From NCBI GenBank assembly GCA_937898155.1, contig CALEJO010000145.1, forward strand, positions 1-11,240: a DNA stretch of 11,240 nucleotides, in the 5' to 3' direction. A model generated the notes under the pieces. That model ran no database searches. It had not been told where the DNA came from and worked only from the letters and a program-made list of their open reading frames with translations. This stretch comes from an uncultured Clostridia bacterium (GTDB lineage Bacteria; Bacillota; Clostridia; Oscillospirales; CAG-272). A program made the translations under genes and the position numbers. Position 1 is the stretch's first letter. Every line of letters starts with the position of its first letter. Below are positions 1 to 7,452 of the stretch, in pieces.

Positions 1-1286
1 GGTTTCTTCAAAGCACGGTTTACACGCTTATAATGGTTGTAAACTGCGACTGAAAGCACCTTTTTTGCCGCGTCTGCGGGGGATGTGCCCCTCACCGCCG
101 CATCGCACCATTTTTCGTATATTGGCAGCCGTTCCTCCGCGAGTTTTGCGGGGGAATTTTTAATTGAAAGCGGTCTGCCAAGGCTGGGAAGCTCGGCAAT
201 TTCACGCTGCAGCCAGATGATTTTTCCATTCTGATGCAGCAGAGAATAGTTTTCGGAGCGCGTTACAACGCCGCCGCCCGTGGCGATGACGGCACCGCTC
301 GTCTCGCGCGCGATCGTGCGAATGACGTTGGCTTCGAGGCGGCGGAACGTTTCCTCGCCGTCCTCGCGGAAGATGTCGGAAATCTTGCGTCCGGCTTGCT
401 TTTCGATTTCTTCATCGGTGTCGAAAAAGGGCTTGTCGAGCTTTGCGGCAAGGTGCTTGCCGACGGTCGTTTTGCCGCAGGACGGCATCCCGATCAGCAC
501 GATATTTTCTTTCTCCGCAATCAAACTCCGGGTGATTTTCTCCGCGGCTTGCGGCGCTACGCTATTGCCCATAAAGAGTGCCGATGCGGCGATCGCCTGC
601 GAAACGAGCAGATACAGCCCGCCAACCGCGGGAATTCCGCGCGTTTTTGCTTGCAAACAGAGCGTCGTGCGCAGGGGGTGATAGATCGCGTCGAATACGC
701 CCGAAAGGCGCGGGAATGCGCCAAGGTCGATCGCGGTCTCGGCGACTGCGTCTGAGCCGTCCGGATTCGGATACATTCCGCACGGCGTGGCGTTGAAAAG
801 ATAGTCGGCGCTTGAATATTTTTCTTTCGCTTCTTCATAGGAGATCGCGTCGCCGCGCGGCGTCCGGCTGACGAGAAGAATATTTCCCGCGCCGAGAGAG
901 AGAAGTGCGGCGCGCGCCGTGCGGGCGGCACCGCCCGTTCCGAGAACGAGCGCCGTTTTGCCACGCAGATCGCATCCGCTCCGGCGGATCCAGTCACACA
1001 TTCCCGAATAATCGGTATTGTATCCAATGAGCCGATCCCCGCGGCGGACGACGGTGTTGACCGCGCCGATGGCACGGGCGGTTTCGTCGAGCTCGTCGAG
1101 ATAGGGGATCACGCTTTGCTTATACGGGATTGTCACGTTGATCCCGTCGAACGCTTTTTTGCGGAGAAAATTGCCGAGTTCATTTGGCGCGAGCTCCCAA
1201 AGCGAATAGTCATATGCACCGAGTGCGCGATGCACCTCGACGGAATAGCTGTGGGAAAGATGCTCTCCGATGAGTCCGCAGATCAT
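1..1286 (-). CDS. aroE-aroK: Bifunctional shikimate dehydrogenase / shikimate kinase (AroE-AroK fusion), 3' end cut by window edge
   Basis: This single open frame of 428 complete codons starts at ATG 1286-1284 and runs off the left edge with no stop. Residues 1-~245 are shikimate dehydrogenase (3-dehydroshikimate to shikimate with NADPH). Visible are the substrate motif SHSYS (11-15), NVTIPYK with catalytic Lys56, GAVNT, GYNTD with catalytic Asp92, the glycine-rich dinucleotide site GTGGAARTA (116-124) and NATPCGMYP. Residues ~261-428 are shikimate kinase (shikimate plus ATP to shikimate 3-phosphate), with the Walker A motif GMPSCGKTT (266-274), DTD (289-291), FRRLE, GGG (337-339), GRPL and the lid-type RLPIYEKWCD. 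All key residues of both halves are present. About 168 residues of kinase are visible against a usual ~165-175, so little is missing. The start overlaps the aroC stop as ATGA, with a GGCGAGG-type ribosome site inside aroC. Both activities are soluble cytoplasmic steps. The fused order is inferred to help channel shikimate. Confidence 0.95.
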   Translation of the reverse strand, partial: MICGLIGEHLSHSYSVEVHRALGAYDYSLWELAPNELGNFLRKKAFDGINVTIPYKQSVIPYLDELDETARAIGAVNTVVRRGDRLIGYNTDYSGMCDWIRRSGCDLRGKTALVLGTGGAARTARAALLSLGAGNILLVSRTPRGDAISYEEAKEKYSSADYLFNATPCGMYPNPDGSDAVAETAIDLGAFPRLSGVFDAIYHPLRTTLCLQAKTRGIPAVGGLYLLVSQAIAASALFMGNSVAPQAAEKITRSLIAEKENIVLIGMPSCGKTTVGKHLAAKLDKPFFDTDEEIEKQAGRKISDIFREDGEETFRRLEANVIRTIARETSGAVIATGGGVVTRSENYSLLHQNGKIIWLQREIAELPSLGRPLSIKNSPAKLAEERLPIYEKWCDAAVRGTSPADAAKKVLSVAVYNHYKRVNRALKK

Positions 1287-2398
1287 AGCGGCATCGCCTC
1301 GCCGGATGTGCCGCGCAGATAATCCGTGCCGTAGCGGAGCGCGAGCTGATCGCAGAGGACGAGCGCCGTCACGCTGTCGGCGACGACCGCGGCGCGATGC
1401 ACGATCGCGGGATCGAATCTGCCATCGAGCGAGAGCGAGCCCTCGCGGAGCTTGACGAAATCGACGGTGCTTTGTTCTTTTCCGATCGACGGCGTCGGCT
1501 TGATCGCCGTGCGGAATACGATCGGCATTCCGTCGGAAATGCCGCCGAGAATGCCGCCGCAACGGTTCGTCACCGTGGCGACCGCGCCTTTTTTGAGACA
1601 GAACGCGTCGTTGGCTTCGCTTCCGCGCATCGAAGCGAGCGCGAATCCGTCGCCGAATTCCACGCCCTTGACGGCGGGAATGCTGAATATCGCGTGCGAA
1701 AGCACGCCTTCGAGAGAATCAAACCACGGCTCGCCGACGCCAGCCGGAAGCCCGACGATCGCCGTTTCCAGCACGCCGCCGACGCTGTCGTTGTCCGCCG
1801 TGGCGGACAAAATGGCGGCTTGCATCTTCGCGGCGCATTCGTCGTCGAGTGCGGCGAACGGCTTTTTTTCCAACTCCGCGAAGTCTTTTTCATATTGCGA
1901 AAACGGGCGGTCGGCGATGCCGGCGCAGGACGCGATATGCGTGCCGACGCGGATGGCGCAGCGCGAAAGCGCGCTCAATGCGACCGTCCCCGCGGCGACG
2001 AGCGCCGCCGTCAGTCTGCCGGAAAAATGACCTCCGCCGTTCGGATCAGAATACCCATGGTATTTGGTGAACGCTGTGTAGTCTGCGTGTCCCGGACGCG
2101 CGACGTTGCGGATGTGCAGATAGTCGTCAGGGAGCGCCGCGCGGTTCTCGATAAGAAACGTGATCGGCGTGCCGGTCGTTTTGCCCTGATAAACGCCGCT
2201 GACGATGCGGACCTCGTCTTCCTCTGTGCGCGGCGTCGAAAGCGATGCGAGGGAATGGCGTTTTTTCATTTGCGCGGCGATCTGTTCGCCGTCCACGGGA
2301 ATCCCCGGCGCCATGCCGTCCAGGACGGCGCCGATCATCGGTCCGTGGCTTTCGCCGAAAAGCGTGACGCTGACGCTCGTTCCGAATGTGTTTTTCAC
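1283..2398 (-). CDS. aroC: Chorismate synthase
   Basis: This enzyme converts 5-enolpyruvylshikimate 3-phosphate to chorismate, the last shared step to aromatic amino acids and folate, using reduced FMN. The 371 residues match the family's usual length. Family motifs in order are FGESHGP (14-20), RPGHAD (101-106), GGGHFSGR (121-128), GGISDGMP (286-292) and GRFDP (326-330). The two histidines of the family active site correspond to His18 and His104. The last motif is GRHDP in many homologues, so the Phe is a mild variant. There is no fused flavin reductase domain, so it is the monofunctional bacterial type that needs FMN reduced elsewhere. The start codon is GTG (2398-2396), overlapping the upstream aroB stop as GTGA. 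A GGGAGGT ribosome site lies about 6 bases before it inside the end of aroB. The gene ends by overlapping the aroE-aroK start. The coupled layout indicates co-regulation of the whole pathway. Confidence 0.97.
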   Translation of the reverse strand: MKNTFGTSVSVTLFGESHGPMIGAVLDGMAPGIPVDGEQIAAQMKKRHSLASLSTPRTEEDEVRIVSGVYQGKTTGTPITFLIENRAALPDDYLHIRNVARPGHADYTAFTKYHGYSDPNGGGHFSGRLTAALVAAGTVALSALSRCAIRVGTHIASCAGIADRPFSQYEKDFAELEKKPFAALDDECAAKMQAAILSATADNDSVGGVLETAIVGLPAGVGEPWFDSLEGVLSHAIFSIPAVKGVEFGDGFALASMRGSEANDAFCLKKGAVATVTNRCGGILGGISDGMPIVFRTAIKPTPSIGKEQSTVDFVKLREGSLSLDGRFDPAIVHRAAVVADSVTALVLCDQLALRYGTDYLRGTSGEAMPL

Positions 2399-3678
2399 AA
2401 GATGACCTCCCTCAGTTTGTTTTCCAGCTCCGCACGGGACAGGCGGTGGAATTCATATTGCCCGATTTCGGGGACGAAGACGGTTTGAATCTGTTCGCCG
2501 TCTGCTTTTTTATCGTGGAAAAGTGCCGCGACGGCACGCGCCGCGTCGATGGAAACGGGAGGCTCGACGGGCAGTCCGTAGCGGGAAAATAACGCCCGCA
2601 AGCGCTCGTTTACGGCAGGCGAGCACATCGGGAGCATCCCGAGCGCCACACATTCGCCGTGTAGCATCGCGGGGGATGCGGCGCTTTCGAGCACGTGCCC
2701 GAGCGTGTGTCCGAAATTCAGCACACGCCTTAGGTTTTCTTCTTTTTCATCCCGCTCGACGATCTGCGCTTTCATCGAGATCGCGATACGGATGACCGCT
2801 TCGGGATTTTCTTCAAATGCGCCGGATTCGAGCACTAGGAAGAACTCGGAGTCGCACGTCGCCGCGATCTTGATGATCTCGGCGAGCCCGCTCGCGATCT
2901 GCCGCGGAGGAAGCGTTTTCAAAACGTCGGGATCGACGATCACCGCGCGCGGCGGATAGAACGTGCCGAAGATATTTTTGACGTCGGAATCGTCGATCGC
3001 GGTCTTGCCGCCGACCGACGCATCGACCTGTGCGAGAAGCGTCGTGGGAATTTGATAAAATGCGATACCGCGCATATAGATCGACGCGGCAAAGCCGGCG
3101 AGATCTGACACCGTGCCGCCGCCGAGCGACAAAACGGCATCCCCACGCGAAAAGCCCTCGCGCGCCATTTCGCGGCAGAGAAGGAGAAGATTGTCCGCGC
3201 TTTTGAGCGATTCGCCCGCGGGCAAGCAGACGGTCCGCACGTCGGAGAGAGCGGAGGATACCCGCTCGACGAGCGCGGCGGGAACGCCGTCGTCCGTGAC
3301 GAGGAGCGTTTTTCCTCCGCGCGGAAGCACGTCACGTAAGGAATCCAGCGCGCCGCATTTCACAAAAACGGGATAGCCGCCGGCAGAGGTCATGACAAAC
3401 CGCGCGTCTTTTTGCCGGAGCGCGGTCTGATACGCGCGGGAAAGCGCGATCGTTTCCCGCCGGAACGCGCACGCATAGGGAGCGAGCGTCGGATCGGCAA
3501 GATCGTCCGCCGCGTGCGAAAGAAGCGCGTCTTCGCGTGCTTCGTCCCGAACGGGAAGATTCTGCCTTGCTTTTTCCTCGCCGATTCGTTTCGCCACGCG
3601 CATCCGCTTCTCGAAAAGCCGCGTCATCTTCCGGTCGATGCGGCTGATTTTTTTGCGTTCCGAGTTCAAATTTCCCAT
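2395..3678 (-). CDS. aroB: Chorismate mutase (AroQ type) fused to 3-dehydroquinate synthase
   Basis: This is the first gene of the aro operon, 427 residues long. Residues ~8-90 form an all-helical AroQ-type chorismate mutase domain (chorismate to prephenate). Candidate active-site residues are Arg8, Arg25, Lys36, Asp45, Arg48, Glu49 and Gln84. The pattern ID..I..L...R...A..I..EK and PVRDEARE matches the family. Residues ~95-427 are 3-dehydroquinate synthase (DAHP to 3-dehydroquinate, NAD- and Zn-dependent), with GGGTVSDLAGF (186-196), PTTLLAQVDASVGGKTAID (211-229), SGLAEIIK and NFGHTLGH. By homology the zinc ligands are Glu267, His324 and His340. The start at 3678 is preceded by a GGCGAGG-like ribosome site and a consensus promoter that leaves a ~25-base leader. 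The mutase uses the end product of the pathway while the synthase makes its second intermediate. Fusion of these two is not one of the commonly cited partnerships of chorismate mutase (prephenate dehydratase, prephenate dehydrogenase, DAHP synthase). The domain calls are firm; any allosteric role of the mutase domain is conjecture. Confidence 0.93.
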   Translation of the reverse strand: MGNLNSERKKISRIDRKMTRLFEKRMRVAKRIGEEKARQNLPVRDEAREDALLSHAADDLADPTLAPYACAFRRETIALSRAYQTALRQKDARFVMTSAGGYPVFVKCGALDSLRDVLPRGGKTLLVTDDGVPAALVERVSSALSDVRTVCLPAGESLKSADNLLLLCREMAREGFSRGDAVLSLGGGTVSDLAGFAASIYMRGIAFYQIPTTLLAQVDASVGGKTAIDDSDVKNIFGTFYPPRAVIVDPDVLKTLPPRQIASGLAEIIKIAATCDSEFFLVLESGAFEENPEAVIRIAISMKAQIVERDEKEENLRRVLNFGHTLGHVLESAASPAMLHGECVALGMLPMCSPAVNERLRALFSRYGLPVEPPVSIDAARAVAALFHDKKADGEQIQTVFVPEIGQYEFHRLSRAELENKLREVIL

Positions 3679-3708
3679 ATTCGCCTCGCCTTATAATATT
3701 TCAAATTG

Positions 3709-3737
3709 ATTATACATCAAAGCACGAAAAATGTCAA
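3709..3737 (-). promoter_or_regulatory. Consensus housekeeping promoter of the aro operon
   Basis: On the minus strand a perfect -35 TTGACA (3737-3732) is followed after exactly 17 bases by a perfect -10 TATAAT (3714-3709). Transcription should start near 3702, leaving about 25 bases before the aroB ATG. That is too short for a T-box, riboswitch or peptide attenuator. No clear operator palindrome was seen around it. Activity is inferred from sequence only. Confidence 0.85.
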
Positions 3738-3781
3738 CCGAAGAAAAGAAAGCAAAATGCAACTTGTTTTCTGTCGGATAC

Positions 3782-3810
3782 TTGATTTTTCGCGCTGAAT
3801 ATGCTATGAT
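3782..3810 (+). promoter_or_regulatory. Promoter of the MATE-topB operon
   Basis: A -35-like TTGATT (3782-3787) and a -10 TATGAT (3805-3810) are separated by 17 bases. A TG sits one base before the -10 (extended -10, 3802-3803). The predicted start near 3817 fits a start codon at 3847 better than the ATG at 3829, which would leave a leader of only about 12 bases with no ribosome site. It is divergent from the aro promoter, with the two -35 elements about 45 bp apart. Confidence 0.75.
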
Positions 3811-3846
3811 GAGGCGTATTGATTTTTTATGAGAGGGGGAGAGAGG

Positions 3847-5271
3847 ATGAGAAAAGCCGGAAGTCATTATGAGATCGACATGACGCAAGGTCCGCTTCTC
3901 AGCAAGATCATCCGTTTCTCGGTCTCGCTGATCCTGACCAATCTGCTTCAACTGCTCTATAACGCCGCCGATCTGATCGTCGTCGGTCAATTTTCGGAAT
4001 CGGGGACGGCGCTTGCCGCCGTCGGCGCGACGGGCTCCATGACGAGTTTGATCGTCAACGCGTTCATCGGTCTTTCGGTCGGCGCGAGCGTGCTTGTGGC
4101 GCAGGGCTACGGCACGGGAAACCGCGAAAGCACAAATAAGGCGGTGCATACCTCTATTTCCATCGCGCTGATCTCCGGCGTGATCGTCGCCGTGATCGGC
4201 TTGCTCTTTTCCCGCACGTTCCTTGAATGGATGGACACCTCGCCCGATATTATCGACCAGTCCTCCACCTATGTAAAAATCTATTTCATCGGTGCGCCGT
4301 TCAATATGCTCTATAACTTCGGCGGCGCGATTCTGCGTGCCACCGGCGACACAAAACGCCCATTTTATTTCCTTACGATCTCGGGACTTGTTAACGTTGT
4401 GCTGAATCTCTTTTTCGTCATCGTGCTGCATTTGGACGTGGCGGGCGTGGCGCTCGCGACGATCATTTCGCAGGGCATTTCCGCGACGCTGATCATCCTT
4501 TGCCTCATGAAGCAGGACGGTCTGTGCCGCCTCTCGCTCCGCCGTCTGCGCATCGACGGCGCGTCGCTCAAAAAGATTCTCTCGATCGGTCTGCCCGCGA
4601 GCATCCAAAGCTCCGTCTTTTCGATCTCGAATATTCTCATTCAGTCTTCGATCAACTCTTTCGATCTCGTGTTCGCGGGAATGGGCAAGGCGCCGTATAC
4701 GACGGGAAGCGCCGCCTCCGGCAATATCGAGGGCTTCGTCGCCGTCGCGATCAACGCGTTTTATCACGCGGCGCTCAATTTCACGGGGCAGAACTACGCC
4801 GCGAAGAAATATAAGCGCACCGATAAGGTGCTGATCGAATGCATCGCCTGCACCGCAGTTGCCGCGACCGTGCTCGGCGTGCTTTGCCTCGCGTTCGGAA
4901 AAAATCTGCTCCGCATCTACATTCCCGCCGATGAAGAGGCCGTCGGATACGGATATCGCCGCCTTTTCATTTTGTGCTCTACGTATATGCTTTGCGGCAT
5001 CATGGACGTCATGGTCGGTCAGCTTCGCGGACTCGGAAAATCCGTTGTTCCGATGATGGTTTCGATCATCGGCATCTGCGGCTTCCGCATTTTCTGGATC
5101 GAAACGTTCTTTGCGCTGAATCGCTCGTGGGAAATGCTGTTCCTTTCGTATCCGATCTCGTGGATTCTGACGGGCTCGGTGCATTTCATCTGTTATCTCT
5201 TTTTGCGCAGAGAGTTCCCGAAAAACGAGGATGTCGATCTCGTGAAATCCGCCGAAACCACCGTTCCGTAA
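3847..5271 (+). CDS. MATE-family efflux transporter (Na+ or H+ coupled antiporter)
   Basis: The product is a 474-residue polytopic inner-membrane protein of the multidrug and toxic compound extrusion family. About 12 hydrophobic segments are spread in two halves: the first spans roughly 18-215, the second 245-455. Family-typical stretches include the N-terminal GPLLSKIIRFSVSLILTNLL region, YNAADLIVVGQF (38-49) and GAPFNMLYNFGGAILRATGD (149-168), found in clostridial members. Substrates cannot be predicted; relatives export cationic drugs, dyes or metabolites. An in-frame ATG exists 18 bases upstream at 3829. The start at 3847 is preferred because a purine-rich site (GGGGGAGAGAGG, 3835-3846) precedes it, while 3829 has none. 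No truncation is seen. The topoisomerase gene follows after 21 bases with no terminator, so the two are probably cotranscribed, though no functional link is evident. Confidence 0.93.
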   Translation: MRKAGSHYEIDMTQGPLLSKIIRFSVSLILTNLLQLLYNAADLIVVGQFSESGTALAAVGATGSMTSLIVNAFIGLSVGASVLVAQGYGTGNRESTNKAVHTSISIALISGVIVAVIGLLFSRTFLEWMDTSPDIIDQSSTYVKIYFIGAPFNMLYNFGGAILRATGDTKRPFYFLTISGLVNVVLNLFFVIVLHLDVAGVALATIISQGISATLIILCLMKQDGLCRLSLRRLRIDGASLKKILSIGLPASIQSSVFSISNILIQSSINSFDLVFAGMGKAPYTTGSAASGNIEGFVAVAINAFYHAALNFTGQNYAAKKYKRTDKVLIECIACTAVAATVLGVLCLAFGKNLLRIYIPADEEAVGYGYRRLFILCSTYMLCGIMDVMVGQLRGLGKSVVPMMVSIIGICGFRIFWIETFFALNRSWEMLFLSYPISWILTGSVHFICYLFLRREFPKNEDVDLVKSAETTVP

Positions 5272-5292
5272 AAAATCAGAAAGGAGCCGCCG

Positions 5293-7419
5293 ATGATTCT
5301 GATTATTGCCGAAAAACCGAGTTTGGCCCGCAATATCGTTGCGGGAATCGGCGGCACGCTGCAAAAGAAAATCGGCTATTACGAGGGCGAGGGATATCTC
5401 GTCACGTGGGCGTTCGGGCATCTGTTTTCGCTTTGCGACGTGGAGGATTACGGGGAGCCGCGCGGGGAAAAGCCGTCCCATTGGACGATGGAAGGGCTTC
5501 CGTGTTTTCCCGAATCGTTTCGATTCCGCTTGCGCCGTGACGCGAAAAAGCAACCGGACGCGGGCGTGGAGCGGCAATTTGCGCTGATCCGCACGCTCTG
5601 CAACCGCGTGGACGTGGACACGATCGTCAACGCGGGCGACTCCGACCGTGAGGGGGAGATCATCGTCCGGCTTTGCATCGACCACGCGCTCGAAAACAAG
5701 GGATCAAAGCGGCTCGTCCGTCTTTGGTTGCCGGATCAGACGCCGGAGACCGTCTCGGCGGCACTCGCCGAAATGCAGGACGAATCCGAATACCAGAATC
5801 TCGCGAACGAGGGCTTTGCCCGCACTTATATCGACTGGCTCTACGGCGTCAATCTGACGCGCTACGCGACGCTGAAAACGGGGAAACTGCTCCGCATCGG
5901 GCGCGTCATCATTCCGATCGTTAAAGCGATCTACGACCGCGATCTCGCGATCCGCAATTTCACGCCGGAGACATATTACGGCATCGTCAGCAAGGAAGAA
6001 ACGGGCGGCGAGGAGATCGAGCTTGTCAGCAAGCAGAAATTTCCGAAAGACGAGCAGGCGAAGGCAGAGGCGTTCTGTGCCGCGCTCAACGCGGAAAAAG
6101 CCGTCGTCACCGATAAAAAAGAGAAAAAAGACGCGCTGAATCCGGGAAAATTATATTCGCTTTCCAAACTGCAAAATATGCTCGGCAAAAAATACAAAAT
6201 GCCGATGAACGAGAGTCTCGACATCATCCAAAAGCTCTACGAAAGCGGCTTCGTCACCTATCCGAGAACGAACTCGGAGTATCTCGCGACCGCGGAGAAA
6301 GATAAAGTCAAGAAAATCCTCAAAAACGTGGCGGAGCTTGGCTATCCCGTCACGTTCAAAGACAAAAAAACGATCTTCGACGACAGCAAGATCGAGTCGC
6401 ACTCGGCGCTGACGCCGACATTCAAAATTCCGAAAAAAAGCGATCTCGGCGAGCGGGAAGCGCTCGTTTACGGCGCGGTGCTACGCCGCTTCGTCGCGGT
6501 GTTCTGTGCCGAGGACTGCATCGCGAAAAAGACGGAAATTCAGATCGCCGTCGGCGAGCGCGAGACGTTTTCTCTCAAAGGAACGGTGCTGGTCGAGCCC
6601 GGCTGGACGAAATTCGACGATTACGGTCGGTCGGACAAAATTCTGCCCGCGTTATCCGTCGGCGACGAGGTGAACATTCGCTTCGAGCCGAAAGAAAAGG
6701 AATCGTCGCCGCCGAAGCACTGGACGATCGAAACGCTCAATAACTATCTGAAAAATCCGTTCCGCGAGGAGCAGAAAAACGCCGAAGCCGCCGAGCAGGA
6801 CGGCGAAAACGACGAGGAAGACTATCGCGCGATCTTCGAGGGACTCGAGCTCGGCACGGAAGCGACGCGCACCGGCATCATCGACAACGCGATTCAAAGC
6901 GGCTATATCGAGCTGAAAAAAGACGTCTATTCCATTTTGCCGGACGGCGAATATCTGATCAAATCGCTCACGCGCATGAAGATCTCGATGGACAAATACA
7001 AAACGAGCGAGATGGGCAAGGCGCTCAAAAAGGTATATCACGGCAAAATGACCGTCGAGGAAAGCGTGCGACTCGCGGAAGAAGAGATCGAATCCGTCTT
7101 CCATCGGGAGCCGGAGCCGCCCGAAACCGACAGAGATACGGGATTTTTCGGCGACGTGGTCGGAAAATGTCCGCTCTGCGGCAAAGACGTCATCCGCTAT
7201 CGGCAGGGGTATAGTTGCAGCGGTTATCAGGACGGATGCGAATTCTCCGTTTACGGTTTTATTTGTCACCGCGTGCTCTCAAAATCCAATATGCAAATGC
7301 TTCTCGAAACGGGGCACAGCGCCAAGATCCGCGGCTTCATCGGCAAGAGCGGACGCCCGTTCGACGCCTATCTGAAACTCGAAAACGGCAAGGTCGTTTT
7401 CGATTTTGACCGAAAATAA
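5293..7419 (+). CDS. topB: DNA topoisomerase III (type IA)
   Basis: This is a 708-residue type IA topoisomerase that cuts and passes single strands to relax negative supercoils and decatenate DNA. The N-terminal Toprim domain shows AEKPS with Glu7 and NAGDSDREGE with Asp116, Asp118 and Glu120 (Mg2+ site). Tyr323 in FVTYPRTNS is the catalytic tyrosine, with Arg325 beside it. The conserved LGTEATRTGIID lies at 520-531. A C-terminal Cys4 zinc-finger-like motif uses Cys626, Cys629, Cys642 and Cys649. The segment after the first strand-binding region reads GRVIIPIV (203-210) where many TopB proteins have GRVQTPT, and the usual PPPRYTE-like stretch reads PPKHWTIE; this may mark a divergent TopB subgroup. 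A good ribosome site, AAGGAG (5281-5286), lies 6 bases before the ATG. It follows the MATE gene in the same operon. The stop codon abuts a shared bidirectional terminator. No plasmid or conjugation genes are nearby, so this is probably the chromosomal enzyme. Confidence 0.93.
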   Translation: MILIIAEKPSLARNIVAGIGGTLQKKIGYYEGEGYLVTWAFGHLFSLCDVEDYGEPRGEKPSHWTMEGLPCFPESFRFRLRRDAKKQPDAGVERQFALIRTLCNRVDVDTIVNAGDSDREGEIIVRLCIDHALENKGSKRLVRLWLPDQTPETVSAALAEMQDESEYQNLANEGFARTYIDWLYGVNLTRYATLKTGKLLRIGRVIIPIVKAIYDRDLAIRNFTPETYYGIVSKEETGGEEIELVSKQKFPKDEQAKAEAFCAALNAEKAVVTDKKEKKDALNPGKLYSLSKLQNMLGKKYKMPMNESLDIIQKLYESGFVTYPRTNSEYLATAEKDKVKKILKNVAELGYPVTFKDKKTIFDDSKIESHSALTPTFKIPKKSDLGEREALVYGAVLRRFVAVFCAEDCIAKKTEIQIAVGERETFSLKGTVLVEPGWTKFDDYGRSDKILPALSVGDEVNIRFEPKEKESSPPKHWTIETLNNYLKNPFREEQKNAEAAEQDGENDEEDYRAIFEGLELGTEATRTGIIDNAIQSGYIELKKDVYSILPDGEYLIKSLTRMKISMDKYKTSEMGKALKKVYHGKMTVEESVRLAEEEIESVFHREPEPPETDRDTGFFGDVVGKCPLCGKDVIRYRQGYSCSGYQDGCEFSVYGFICHRVLSKSNMQMLLETGHSAKIRGFIGKSGRPFDAYLKLENGKVVFDFDRK

Positions 7420-7452
7420 AAATTCCGCGAGCGATCGCGGAATTTTCATTTT
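7419..7452. terminator. Bidirectional terminator between convergent topB and the FkbM gene
   Basis: A perfect 12-bp inverted repeat (7419-7430 and 7435-7446) with a GCGA loop has an A-rich 5' side and a T-rich 3' side, so it can stop transcription from both directions. It begins at the last base of the topB stop codon and ends at the last base of the stop codon of the opposing gene. Confidence 0.9.

Noticed and set aside
234..1075. Several open frames on both strands over the left end
   Set aside because: The true frame here is the minus-strand AroE-AroK gene, which has no stop inside the window. These are shadows of it.
1397..2488. Open frame of 363 codons on the plus strand
   Set aside because: It is antisense to aroC, whose motifs are all present on the minus strand. 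The product has no family motif and is Arg/Asp/Ala-rich.
3829..3846. Upstream ATG for the MATE transporter
   Set aside because: It lacks a ribosome site and would leave a leader of about 12 bases. The ATG at 3847 has a purine-rich site directly before it.
3679..3846. T-box, riboswitch or attenuator in the aro leader
   Set aside because: The predicted leader is only about 25 bases, and no structured element or operator palindrome is visible in the divergent gap.
3691..5685. Long open frame of 664 codons on the minus strand
   Set aside because: It lies opposite the MATE gene and the start of topB, is extremely rich in charged residues with no recognisable domain, and arises from the codon bias of the real genes. 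Its end also overlaps the divergent promoter region.
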